From positions 1-19,812 of the forward strand of contig CAZFWT010000034.1 in the NCBI GenBank assembly GCA_964522635.1: 19,812 bases of DNA, written 5' to 3'. The translations under genes and the position numbers were made by a program. Of this stretch, positions 1-7,057 are shown piece after piece (position 1 is the first letter of the stretch; each line of letters opens with the position of its first letter). This stretch comes from JACGMN01 sp964522635. Lineage in GTDB: Archaea; Halobacteriota; Syntropharchaeia; Alkanophagales; Methanospirareceae. Below the pieces are notes generated by a model, which saw only the letters and a program-made list of their open reading frames with translations, made no database searches and had not been told where the DNA came from.

Positions 1-91
1 CGAAGCACATTCCGGGAGAGGGGGATACCTATCGGTCAAATGGGTGTTTAGTAAATAAAACAAACAATTATTTAGTGTAGATAGAAGGAAG

Positions 92-1168
92 ATGATAAAG
101 AAGCTAAAAATAAAGAACTACAGGAGTTTGAAAGACATAGAACTAGAACTCGACAAATTCAACGTCTTAATCGGCCCGAACGCGAGCGGAAAGAGCAATT
201 TGCTGGATTGCTTGGCGTTCGTTTCCGAACTCACTCCAGACAATGTTTACAGAGACTTAGACGCCCGAGGAGGATACGAACGTGTAGTATTCGGTGGCAG
301 AAAAGTAACTATTGAAATATCCCTTGAGTTCCTGCTGGAAAACAAAGCTTCCGAGTTTTTTATTTCGCTTTCTGAAACTGGCATAGTCGAGGAAGAGTTA
401 TCCATCGCAGGGGAAAAAATAATTGAGCGCCCTCCAGGCAAAATGGCGAAAATGCTGGTGCCCGCCCCGTCTGGAACGAAATATGAACAGAGGCAATTAG
501 GTGGCTGGGATTCAGCAATTAAGGAGTACCCTGAAATCAGAGCGTATTTTACCGCCTGGCGATCGTATAATTTTATGACCTCCGATATGAGGAGGAAAGA
601 TTCGGCGAAGAAGAATCTTATTCTGGAAAAAACCGGGAGAAATTTAGCGCAAGTTCTGCTCTCGTTACATAATGAGCGCCCCAAGACTTTTGATAAAATC
701 GAAGCGATATTGAGGCAAGCGATCCCGCAGATCGACGAGCTTCTGACTCCTTTGACGGAAAAAGGAGATACTTACATTGCAATCAGAGAAAAAGGCTTTG
801 ATTCGCCGTTTAATTACTTCCAGGTTTCAGATGGCACGCTGAAGCTGCTGGCGTATATCACCGCCATCGCATCAGAAGAGGCGAACGTAGTTTGCTTTGA
901 AGAGCCGGAGAACTTCATTCATCCGCGACTGTTTGAGCTTTTAGTGGAGGTCTTGAAGGGATCGGATAAGCAGATTATCCTCTCCACGCATTCTCCATAT
1001 CTCGTTGATTTTGTCGAGCCCGAAGACGTAATAATCGTCGAGAAAAAAGACAACGCGACGGTTACAAGTAGAATAAAAGATGGAGACAAGCTTAAGGAAC
1101 GTTTAGCAGAGCTTGGACTGGCACTTGGCGAATACTGGTATGGCGGGGGCCTTGGCGGCAATCCATGA
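92..1168 (+). CDS. AAA family ATPase (AAA_21 / OLD-like), putative defence ATPase
   Basis: 358 aa. An ABC/SMC-like ATPase of the AAA_21 (RecF/OLD-related) type. Visible motifs are Walker A GPNASGKSN (residues 28-36), a signature-like VSDGTLK (245-251), Walker B ending VVCFEEPE (266-273) and the H-loop stretch LSTHSPYLVDF (297-307). It lacks a fused nuclease domain; the C-terminus ends in a Gly-rich tail. The start is the ATG preceded by a purine-rich GGAAG. Its stop overlaps the next start as ATGA (1165-1168), so the two proteins are probably made in fixed proportion and act together. The gene is richer in Lys, Ile and AT-ending codons than the genes after position 1721, suggesting horizontal transfer. 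In known pairs of this kind the ATPase senses or regulates and the TOPRIM partner is the effector; that role is inferred here. Confidence 0.85.
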   Translation: MIKKLKIKNYRSLKDIELELDKFNVLIGPNASGKSNLLDCLAFVSELTPDNVYRDLDARGGYERVVFGGRKVTIEISLEFLLENKASEFFISLSETGIVEEELSIAGEKIIERPPGKMAKMLVPAPSGTKYEQRQLGGWDSAIKEYPEIRAYFTAWRSYNFMTSDMRRKDSAKKNLILEKTGRNLAQVLLSLHNERPKTFDKIEAILRQAIPQIDELLTPLTEKGDTYIAIREKGFDSPFNYFQVSDGTLKLLAYITAIASEEANVVCFEEPENFIHPRLFELLVEVLKGSDKQIILSTHSPYLVDFVEPEDVIIVEKKDNATVTSRIKDGDKLKERLAELGLALGEYWYGGGLGGNP

Positions 1169-1704
1169 TCGGCGTAATAGTCGAAGGGACGTCTGACGAG
1201 AAGGTAATTCGTGAAATTACTCATAAGCTGGGAGTGCCTGTAAAGATCAGGAGATCCCGACGAGGTGCAACGATACAAAGTCCACGGAAGACAGGATCGT
1301 ATGTGGAAGATCTACTCGCTGATTGTGAAAAAGTAGTGATACTGAAGGATTCTCATTGCGCCGATCCTCATGAGAAGGAGCGTCATCTGCGGGAAAAATT
1401 GGGAGGACTGGGATTACCCGTTGAGGGGGATCTCCACATCTGTATGGTCGTTCATGCGATTGAATCGTGGCTCCTCGCGGATGAAGCGGCAATTGGCGAT
1501 TATCTCAGCTCAGAAGTGCGGGAAATTCACAGCCCTGAAAACGAATGCAAACCCGAGGATGTCCTGGATGAGCTCTTTAAGAGATCCGGGAGAGTATATC
1601 TAAAAGGTGGAGAAGCCCCGCGTGAACTAGCCCGACGACTCAGAGTAGAGAAGGTTATCACCAAATGTCCTTCCTTTAAAAAGTTCAAAGCACTTATAGG
1701 ATGA
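1165..1704 (+). CDS. TOPRIM-like DUF4276-type protein, partner of the AAA ATPase
   Basis: 179 aa. Resembles the DUF4276 family, small proteins with a TOPRIM-like fold often encoded next to AAA_21 ATPases. Visible features are an N-terminal strand followed by the acidic EG motif (E7-G8), a second acidic motif KDSH (61-64) at the end of a hydrophobic strand, and ESWLLAD (100-106), which is typical of the family. E7 and D62 are the candidate metal ligands of a TOPRIM nuclease site. Translation is coupled to the ATPase by a 4-nt overlap. The pair resembles a split version of OLD-family ATPase-TOPRIM nucleases. Family assignment is from motif recognition and nuclease activity is inference. Confidence 0.75.
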   Translation: MIGVIVEGTSDEKVIREITHKLGVPVKIRRSRRGATIQSPRKTGSYVEDLLADCEKVVILKDSHCADPHEKERHLREKLGGLGLPVEGDLHICMVVHAIESWLLADEAAIGDYLSSEVREIHSPENECKPEDVLDELFKRSGRVYLKGGEAPRELARRLRVEKVITKCPSFKKFKALIG

Positions 1705-1720
1705 GCAGAGGAAGGGGAAG

Positions 1721-2149
1721 ATGACGGAAGAAGAAGCGATAAAATTGGGTTTTGTCGTCTCGGAGTTTCACCGGGACATCACGTATCAGATGGAGATCCT
1801 TGGCCGGGAGCACGCTGCGTTCCTCGGTGCGACCATCACGCGCACGTTATATACGCCCGGTACGTTTGACATGCCCTTAGCGGTGAAGAAACTGCTCACT
1901 GAGGGTGAAGTTGATGCGGTGGTGACACTCGGCTGCATAATTGAGGGTGCGACAGAGCACGATCAGATGATCGGCTCGCAATTGACGCGCAAGATAATGG
2001 ACCTCTCGCTGGAGTACGATAAGCCGGTGACGTTGGGCGTTGCAGGCCCCGGGATGACGCGGTTAGAGGCACAGGAGCGCGTCGATTACGCAAAGCGGGC
2101 GGTAGAGGCTGCGGTAAAGCTGGTGAAACGGCTCAAAGAGCGACCGTAA
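1721..2149 (+). CDS. ribH: 6,7-dimethyl-8-ribityllumazine synthase
   Basis: 142 aa, normal for archaeal lumazine synthase. It condenses 5-amino-6-ribitylamino-uracil with 3,4-dihydroxybutanone phosphate, the penultimate step of riboflavin synthesis, in the cytosol as an oligomeric shell. Seen: PGTFDMP (46-52), GCIIEGATEHD (71-81) with the catalytic His at 80, and GPGMTRLEAQERVDYAKRAVEAA near the C-terminus, which closely follows the Methanocaldococcus-type enzyme. The TEHD context favours RibH over the paralogous archaeal riboflavin synthase. The start is 16 nt after the upstream stop, with an AGGAAGGGG ribosome-binding site. The 3' end overlaps the convergent cbiB by 17 nt. Flavin supply would serve F420/flavin-dependent anaerobic metabolism. 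Confidence 0.93.
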   Translation: MTEEEAIKLGFVVSEFHRDITYQMEILGREHAAFLGATITRTLYTPGTFDMPLAVKKLLTEGEVDAVVTLGCIIEGATEHDQMIGSQLTRKIMDLSLEYDKPVTLGVAGPGMTRLEAQERVDYAKRAVEAAVKLVKRLKERP

Positions 2150-3044
2150 CGCAGACCAGCAGCACCGCGAGACAACAGAGCGCAAAGAGGAGCGAAGCGC
2201 GTTTCATTATTACTATTGCGCGTTCTATATCCCGCCCGGCTGCAGCCGCAAAGCGCGTGCCCACCGAATAATACCCTTGCTTCTCCAGGTTCACCTGTAA
2301 CGCAGCGCTCATTGCCGCTATGGTCAGGTGGACTCTTGTCCCGGACCTCACCTGCAGGGGCACATCCCGCTCGCCTGACCGGCCGAGCAGCGAAATCAAG
2401 CGCGCGGCGATTCGCTCGGGGAGATAATTCAGGAGATCGTCAGTTCTGGCAGCGAACCAGCCGAAGTGCCGGTACTCTTCGGTTTTATAGCCGATAACAG
2501 CGTCCAGCGTGTTGAAGACGCGATAGACGACCGCGCCGCAGAGCCCGAAGAGCAGGAAATAGAAGAGCGGAGCGATAACACTATCCGTGAGGTTTTCGGC
2601 TACCGATTCAATTGCTGCGGAATTGAGATGCGAATCATCTAACCGCTCTACCGGTCTACTCGTGATCCGCCATACGGCCGCTCGTTTCGCCGCCACGTCC
2701 GGCGCGTTCATCACCCCGCGGCCAAACCGCTCCAGACCGGTGATCGTGAAGGTCATTTTGAAGATGAGCGCGCCGAAAATGATATACAGGGTATCCCACG
2801 GGATAAGGAAGAGCGCAAGACAGGGCACGACGAAGATTACGAGTATTAGCAGCGGATAGAGGACGCCGAGTAGTTTCTCTCTCCGCGCGTCGCCCCGCTT
2901 CAGTCTGTGATCAAAGACGCCTATCAGTCTGCTTATCCATACGACAGGGTAATACCGCTCGAACTTCTCCGGAGGATCACCTACGCTGAGATCGATGAGG
3001 AGGGCTATGACGAGGATAAGGATGTTGTTGAGGAAGATATTCAT
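2133..3044 (-). CDS. cbiB: Adenosylcobinamide-phosphate synthase (CbiB/CobD family)
   Basis: 303 aa membrane protein. It attaches the aminopropanol (phosphate) linker to adenosylcobyric acid in corrinoid synthesis. Seen: an N-terminal hydrophobic helix followed by DLSVGDPPE (about 18-26), the characteristic substrate loop; hydrophobic segments near 60-95; AAIESVAENLTDSVIAPLFYF (about 143-163); and a GYKTEEYRHFGWFAARTDDLLNYLP block with a C-terminal membrane segment, all typical of CbiB. Its ATG overlaps the stop of the upstream Cys-rich gene (3041-3044), so the two form a coupled pair. The 3' end runs 17 nt into the convergent ribH. Confidence 0.93.
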   Translation of the reverse strand: MNIFLNNILILVIALLIDLSVGDPPEKFERYYPVVWISRLIGVFDHRLKRGDARREKLLGVLYPLLILVIFVVPCLALFLIPWDTLYIIFGALIFKMTFTITGLERFGRGVMNAPDVAAKRAAVWRITSRPVERLDDSHLNSAAIESVAENLTDSVIAPLFYFLLFGLCGAVVYRVFNTLDAVIGYKTEEYRHFGWFAARTDDLLNYLPERIAARLISLLGRSGERDVPLQVRSGTRVHLTIAAMSAALQVNLEKQGYYSVGTRFAAAAGRDIERAIVIMKRASLLFALCCLAVLLVCVTVAL

Positions 3045-3409
3045 TGTTGGGGCTCTGGTGGATACCGCTCTTTCAGCCGTTGGAATAGCTGCATGAGCTC
3101 CTCGTTCCGCTCATCAATTTCCGCAACGTCCTCGATCCCAAGTGCCGTGAACGCCTCCAGAAGTGCCCGCGCCACGTCTGAGCGATGGATCCAGAAACAG
3201 CGTGAGCAGCCCCAGATACGGCTACCGTCCGTCCGCTCCACCCATCTACCACCGACCTCTTCGTCTTCGCAGGGATAAAACGGGCAGAAGCACCAGGTGC
3301 AATCCTGCCCCTCGAAGTGACAGGGGTAATAGTCGCAGGATTCATTCGAACCGATCTGCTGCTGCTCGCTCACTATCTTCTTCAAATGCTCGTATGCGAG
3401 TGGATGCAT
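3041..3409 (-). CDS. Cys-rich small-domain protein (PF04071-like), cobalamin-associated
   Basis: 122 aa. Cysteines are at 25, 30, 37, 40, 42, 47, 68 and 71, spaced as C-x4-C, C-x2-C-x-C-P and GCSRC. This matches the 'cysteine-rich small domain', a probable metal-binding module often found beside corrinoid genes in archaea. The final 45 residues are a charged, probably helical tail. The start ATG has a GGAGG eight bases upstream and possible TATA elements around 3460-3468. Translational coupling to cbiB (ATGA overlap) argues for a role in cobalamin synthesis or cobalt handling, but the exact function is unknown. Confidence 0.8.
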   Translation of the reverse strand: MHPLAYEHLKKIVSEQQQIGSNESCDYYPCHFEGQDCTWCFCPFYPCEDEEVGGRWVERTDGSRIWGCSRCFWIHRSDVARALLEAFTALGIEDVAEIDERNEELMQLFQRLKERYPPEPQQ

Positions 3410-3507
3410 CTTTGTGCCTCCGTCTTCTCAGTCCAATCGCTCCATCGTCTGCTTACTCTTATACCCAACGTGCTTGGTGATACTTATACGACAGCATTTC
3501 GGTGCTC

Positions 3508-3523
3508 TCGTGATTTGTCACGA
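3508..3523. other. Perfect inverted repeat TCGTGA-tttg-TCACGA
   Basis: A 6-bp perfect stem with a 4-nt spacer in the gap between the asparagine-synthase-like gene (ends 3527) and the Cys-rich gene. It starts three bases past the former's stop codon in the minus direction, so it could be a 3' hairpin, or an operator upstream of the Cys-rich/cbiB pair. No T-run follows it. The function is not decided by the sequence. Confidence 0.35.
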
Positions 3524-3526
3524 AGA

Positions 3527-4522
3527 TCACTCTCTTTCCGAACGCTTGGATAAGTACCGTGTGAGTGGATAAGAGAAGCCGCAGATATCGCAATGGAGCT
3601 TATCACCGGGCAGTTCGGCCCTGCAGAGCGGGCAGCGCCGTTTACCGTGACCCCGCGGGATCGCACCCACCACCGCTCTGTAGATCTCGTAGAAATAGAG
3701 ATGCTCCTTGTTCATGAACTCCATCTGATATGTCCGCTTCTTCGCCTCGAATTCGGTATCCGAAATGGTACGCCGAATAACCTCGCGGAGTTCCGCTGCG
3801 CCGGATCCCACCTCGATCGGATCTTTCGCGCGCCAGGCGAGCTCGCCCAGTTCCGCCTCAAATGCTGTTCGTAAGAGCCATTTCCCGTAACTTCTATGGT
3901 CCCACTCCCGCACGAGCACGGCGGGATCGAGGGATAGTGCGAACTCAATCAGTCTCGGGTTACGGAACGGTTGCTGTATCGCTATGTCGAGTGATACGCC
4001 CAGCGAATTCGATGAGAAGCGCATCGTCCTGGCGATTCTGTTGATGTATGTCCGCACAGCATCGGGTGAGAGCGCATGCATGTAGGAATAGCCCGCAAAG
4101 AGCTCATCGGCCGCATCGCCGGTCATGACGCTGGTAATCCCCAGCTGCTGTGCCGCCTCTAACGCGGTATAGATGACCAGATCGTTGGGAAGCGCGGGGT
4201 CGAACGTCCGCAACGTCTCGATCACGGTCGGCAGTTTCTCAAGTGCCGCCGCTACCGTTACATAAATCACGTGGTGCTCCGCACAGAACTGCTGCGCGAC
4301 CCTAGTGGCATACCGGAGGTCGGGTGCACGCGTTCCCGCAAGTGCGACGGTAATGGCCGTCGTTCGCGTGCCCTGCGCGGCGGAGATCGCGGCTAAGGTG
4401 CTCGTATCTAACCCGCCGGAGAGCAGTAATGCGTCTGTATCGCTCTCTGCCACGGCCGCGCTCAAGAGCGATCGTAGCTGCGTACGCGCCGCTTCCGCAT
4501 TCTGGTTACTCACCGACATCAT
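3527..4522 (-). CDS. Asparagine-synthase-like ATP pyrophosphatase with C-terminal zinc ribbon
   Basis: 331 aa. Contains an N-type ATP-pyrophosphatase (asparagine synthase B) domain with the PP-loop SGGLDTS (35-41) and a second conserved block SVMTGDAADELFAGYSY near residues 134-150. The N-terminal glutaminase domain of AsnB is absent, so it cannot hydrolyse glutamine on its own. The C-terminus carries a zinc ribbon C297-x2-C300 ... C311-x2-C314. A true asparagine synthetase is therefore uncertain; an adenylating amidotransferase-like or tRNA/cofactor-modifying role is equally possible. ATGATG offers two adjacent starts and there is no clear ribosome-binding site. A TATA-like element 27 nt upstream suggests a leaderless mRNA. 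It is divergent from the UPF0280 gene. Confidence 0.8.
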   Translation of the reverse strand: MMSVSNQNAEAARTQLRSLLSAAVAESDTDALLLSGGLDTSTLAAISAAQGTRTTAITVALAGTRAPDLRYATRVAQQFCAEHHVIYVTVAAALEKLPTVIETLRTFDPALPNDLVIYTALEAAQQLGITSVMTGDAADELFAGYSYMHALSPDAVRTYINRIARTMRFSSNSLGVSLDIAIQQPFRNPRLIEFALSLDPAVLVREWDHRSYGKWLLRTAFEAELGELAWRAKDPIEVGSGAAELREVIRRTISDTEFEAKKRTYQMEFMNKEHLYFYEIYRAVVGAIPRGHGKRRCPLCRAELPGDKLHCDICGFSYPLTRYLSKRSERE

Positions 4523-4544
4523 AAGGAACGTTCTTCAGCTCTGC

Positions 4545-4553
4545 TAATTTAAA
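4545..4553 (-). promoter_or_regulatory. TATA box for the asparagine-synthase-like gene
   Basis: The minus strand reads TTTAAATTA, centred 27 nt upstream of the ATG at 4522. That is the archaeal TATA-to-start-site distance, so the transcript would begin at or next to the start codon (leaderless). Confidence 0.45.
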
Positions 4554-4572
4554 GTACAGGAACGGGAGATAC

Positions 4573-4580
4573 TAAAAATA
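4573..4580 (+). promoter_or_regulatory. TATA box for the UPF0280 gene
   Basis: TAAAAATA, centred about 29 nt upstream of the ATG at 4606. It implies a very short leader. It forms a compact divergent promoter with the minus-strand TATA box at 4545-4553, 20 nt apart. Confidence 0.45.
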
Positions 4581-4605
4581 AGTAGCTAGCAGCACCCGAG
4601 GCGAG

Positions 4606-5325
4606 ATGAAAGCGTATTTCCAGCTCAAAGAGACCTTTGTTTGGATTACCGCGGACGAGAAGCGGTACATAGAGCTGGCGAAGGACGAGATACAGCGCCA
4701 GCGGCGAGAATTGGAACGGTTCGGGCGCTGGCACCCTTACTTCCTCGTGACACTCGAGCAGTATCAGCTCGGCGAGGCGGGTGGTGTGGGTGAGCGTGAA
4801 CGTGAGCGTGAGACGCCTGAGATCGTAAGAAGAATGATCGAATCCACGGAGAAGTTCGGCATCGGCCCGATGGCCGCTGTTGCAGGGACGCTGGCTGAAC
4901 TCGCGGTGGAAGCGATGTGTGATGCCGGTGCGACCTATGCGATGGTGGATAACGGTGGTGATATAGCACTGCTCAGCGATCGCGAGGTGCTCGTGGGCAT
5001 ATACGCAGGGGCGAGCCCATTCTCAAACAAGATTGCGCTGCGGCTCGCACCGTCGCCCTCGTTGCAGGCCGTGTGCACCTCCTCGGGCACGGTCGGGCAT
5101 TCGATCAGCTTCGGAATCGCCGATGCCGCAACGGTGGTTGGTACAAGCGCGTCGCTCGCCGATGCCGCTGCTACTGCGCTCGGTAACGCTGTTACGGACG
5201 CGCAGGAGATCAAAGCGGCGTTTCGTGCCATCAGCCACGTAGCAGGCATTACCGGTGCACTGGTGATTCATAAGGACATGCTGGCGACGTGGGGAAACCT
5301 GCCGGAGCTCGTCAAAACTGAATAA
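4606..5325 (+). CDS. UPF0280 family protein (ApbE-like fold)
   Basis: 239 aa. Matches the archaeal UPF0280 family, which is distantly related to ApbE flavin transferases. Seen: GPMAAVAGTLAELAVEAM (about 86-103) and the AMVDNGGDIAL segment (about 111-121), the family's hallmark, followed by CTSSGTVGHSISFG (about 157-170). An Arg/Glu repeat (GERERERE, about residues 65-72) interrupts the N-terminal region and is probably a lineage-specific insertion. The biochemical role is not established; the ApbE relationship suggests FMN or another cofactor. It lies 76 nt before thiC on the same strand, but thiC appears to have its own TATA box. Confidence 0.85.
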   Translation: MKAYFQLKETFVWITADEKRYIELAKDEIQRQRRELERFGRWHPYFLVTLEQYQLGEAGGVGERERERETPEIVRRMIESTEKFGIGPMAAVAGTLAELAVEAMCDAGATYAMVDNGGDIALLSDREVLVGIYAGASPFSNKIALRLAPSPSLQAVCTSSGTVGHSISFGIADAATVVGTSASLADAAATALGNAVTDAQEIKAAFRAISHVAGITGALVIHKDMLATWGNLPELVKTE

Positions 5326-5343
5326 GTTTTTACCAATGAGCTC

Positions 5344-5353
5344 AAAATTAATA
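5344..5353 (+). promoter_or_regulatory. Possible TATA box for thiC
   Basis: AAAATTAATA in the short gap between the UPF0280 gene and thiC, about 50 nt upstream of the chosen thiC start. It would give a leader of roughly 25-30 nt. No TPP-riboswitch-like structure fits in this gap. Confidence 0.3.
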
Positions 5354-5401
5354 GTAGAGCTACCGTAGCGGAGAACCGTATCATATCGTCTATTGAGCAC
5401 C

Positions 5402-6682
5402 ATGTCCTTTGCAGCCACCTGGGAACCGAGCGAATTGAAGCGCGTGGCGTCGACTGAAGGCGTCCACGAGGAGCAGTTGCAGCGATTGCTCGATGCCGGG
5501 CGCGTGGTCATCCCGCGGAATGCGAAACGGGCAGCGGACCGCGAATTTGTGCTCAAAGCGATCGGCGAACGGATGAGCACGAAGGTGAACGTGAATGTGG
5601 GCACGTCGAAAGATTACGTGAACCGTGCTGAAGAGGTGGAGAAAGTGCTCGTAGCGGTGCGCTACGGCGCGGACACGATAATGGACCTCTCGACCGGTGG
5701 CGACCTGGACGAGACGCGCAGACGTATCCTGAAGGAAGTTACCGTGCCTGTCGGGACAGTGCCCATCTACCAGGCGGCGCTGGAGCAGGCGGGAGCACGG
5801 GCAGTTGTGGATATGAGCTCGGACGACATGTTCAATGCGGTAAGGAAGCACGCGGAGGACGGTATCGATTTTGTAACGATTCACGCCGGTACGAATCTGA
5901 CTGCACTGGAGCGCTTGCGGCGCAGCGATCGTATTCTGGACGTTGTGAGCCGCGGTGGCGCGTTCCTCGTTGCCTGGATGATCCATAACGAGCATGAAAA
6001 TCCGTTTTATGCAGAATACGGATATCTGCTTGAACTCGCGAAGGAGTACGAGTTGACACTCAGTTTGGGCGACGGTATGCGGCCGGGCTGCATCGCCGAT
6101 GCCTCAGATCGCGCGAAGTTCATGGAGGCCATTACGCTCGGCGAGCTCGCGAAACGTGCCCGAGCGGCCGGCGTGCAGGCGCTCATTGAGGGGCCGGGGC
6201 ATGTCCCGCTGGACGAGATCGAAGCGTCGGTGAAGGTGATCAAGCACGTGACCGATTTCGCACCGCTGTATCTTTTGGGGCCGCTCGTCACGGACATCGC
6301 ACCGGGCTACGACCATCTCGTGAGTGCGATCGGCGGCGCGGTTGCGGGCATGTACGGCGCGGACTTTCTGTGTATGGTCTCGCCCTCAGAGCATCTCGCC
6401 TTGCCGTCCGTCAGCGACATCAAGGAGGGCACGATCGTGACGAGGATCGCCGCGCACGCCGCCGACCTGGTTAAAGCGGGCCAGCGCGAGCTGGCGCGAG
6501 CAAAGGACGAGGAGATGGCACATGCACGCAAGAATCTGGATTGGGATCGGCAGCTTGAGCTCGCGCTCTATCCCGAAGAAGCGCAGCGAATACGGGCGAG
6601 CAGGCCATCTGAGAGCGACGCGTGCTCCATCTGTGGTGACTTGTGTGCGATCAAGCTGGTGCGGGAGTTTTTGAAGAAGTAA
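5402..6682 (+). CDS. thiC: Phosphomethylpyrimidine synthase ThiC
   Basis: 426 aa from the ATG at 5402; a TTG three codons earlier (5393) is the alternative. A radical SAM enzyme that rearranges 5-aminoimidazole ribotide to hydroxymethylpyrimidine phosphate for thiamine synthesis. Seen: RVVIPRNAKR near the N-terminus, NVNVGTS, DLSTGGDLDETRR, VGTVPIYQA, IEGPGHVPLDEI, PLVTDIAPGYDH and FLCMVSPSEHLALP, all conserved ThiC blocks. The C-terminal [4Fe-4S] motif is C408-x2-C411-x3-C415, one residue tighter than the C-x2-C-x4-C usually quoted for bacterial ThiC. The length matches the short, archaeal-type ThiC without the long N-terminal domain. Confidence 0.95.
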   Translation: MSFAATWEPSELKRVASTEGVHEEQLQRLLDAGRVVIPRNAKRAADREFVLKAIGERMSTKVNVNVGTSKDYVNRAEEVEKVLVAVRYGADTIMDLSTGGDLDETRRRILKEVTVPVGTVPIYQAALEQAGARAVVDMSSDDMFNAVRKHAEDGIDFVTIHAGTNLTALERLRRSDRILDVVSRGGAFLVAWMIHNEHENPFYAEYGYLLELAKEYELTLSLGDGMRPGCIADASDRAKFMEAITLGELAKRARAAGVQALIEGPGHVPLDEIEASVKVIKHVTDFAPLYLLGPLVTDIAPGYDHLVSAIGGAVAGMYGADFLCMVSPSEHLALPSVSDIKEGTIVTRIAAHAADLVKAGQRELARAKDEEMAHARKNLDWDRQLELALYPEEAQRIRASRPSESDACSICGDLCAIKLVREFLKK

Positions 6683-6744
6683 GGGTAGTGGCAGAGAGAG
6701 CAGGTACCTGAAAACAGTGATCAGGCACGCGCTCGCTACTTTAC

Positions 6745-6918
6745 TTACTTATATGCCACTTTGAGTATGGCTTCAAAGGGGATGAACCCGATCTGGCGCT
6801 TATACTTCTCCTTTCCCTCGTACATGTCCAGCTTCCGGTTCTTCATATCCTCCACCACCATTGCTCTGATAATCGTTCCATTCACCAACTCAATTTCCGC
6901 TTCTATCGGAAGTGTCAT
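6745..6918 (-). CDS. Small hypothetical protein, 57 aa
   Basis: An intact 57-residue frame beginning MTLPIEAEIELVNGTIIRAM and ending FIPFEAILKVAYK. It has a strong GGAGG five bases before the ATG and a TATA-like element about 54 nt upstream. The alternating hydrophobic N-terminal half reads like a small beta-barrel, followed by a Lys/Glu-rich segment (about 26-40). It shares strand and order with DUF447 and cobA, which lie upstream of it in the direction of transcription, but has its own promoter-like element. I do not recognise the family. Composition and the ribosome-binding site make it look like a real gene. Confidence 0.65.
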   Translation of the reverse strand: MTLPIEAEIELVNGTIIRAMVVEDMKNRKLDMYEGKEKYKRQIGFIPFEAILKVAYK

Positions 6919-6968
6919 CTCATCCTCCGTCCGTGATGCACGTCACGTACGGAGATTGTGATGAGCCG

Positions 6969-6975
6969 TTTAAAT
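6969..6975 (-). promoter_or_regulatory. TATA-like element for the 57-aa protein gene
   Basis: The minus strand reads ATTTAAA, about 54 nt upstream of the ATG at 6918. This would leave a leader of roughly 28 nt containing the GGAGG ribosome-binding site. Confidence 0.4.
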
Positions 6976-7057
6976 CTTCGATGCCTTGATTGCGAAAAGT
7001 CCGAAGATGTTACAGGCGTGTTTCGAATACGCACGAAGCGGTTACTTACGTTACGGC

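Noticed and set aside
5326..5401. TPP riboswitch upstream of thiC
   Set aside because: The gap is about 76 nt and contains none of the conserved thi-box sequence; a TATA-like element explains it better.
5390..5995. 201-codon minus-strand open frame antisense to thiC
   Set aside because: It lies wholly across the clearly conserved thiC frame, is rich in Arg and His as antisense frames of GC-rich genes are, and has no recognisable motif.
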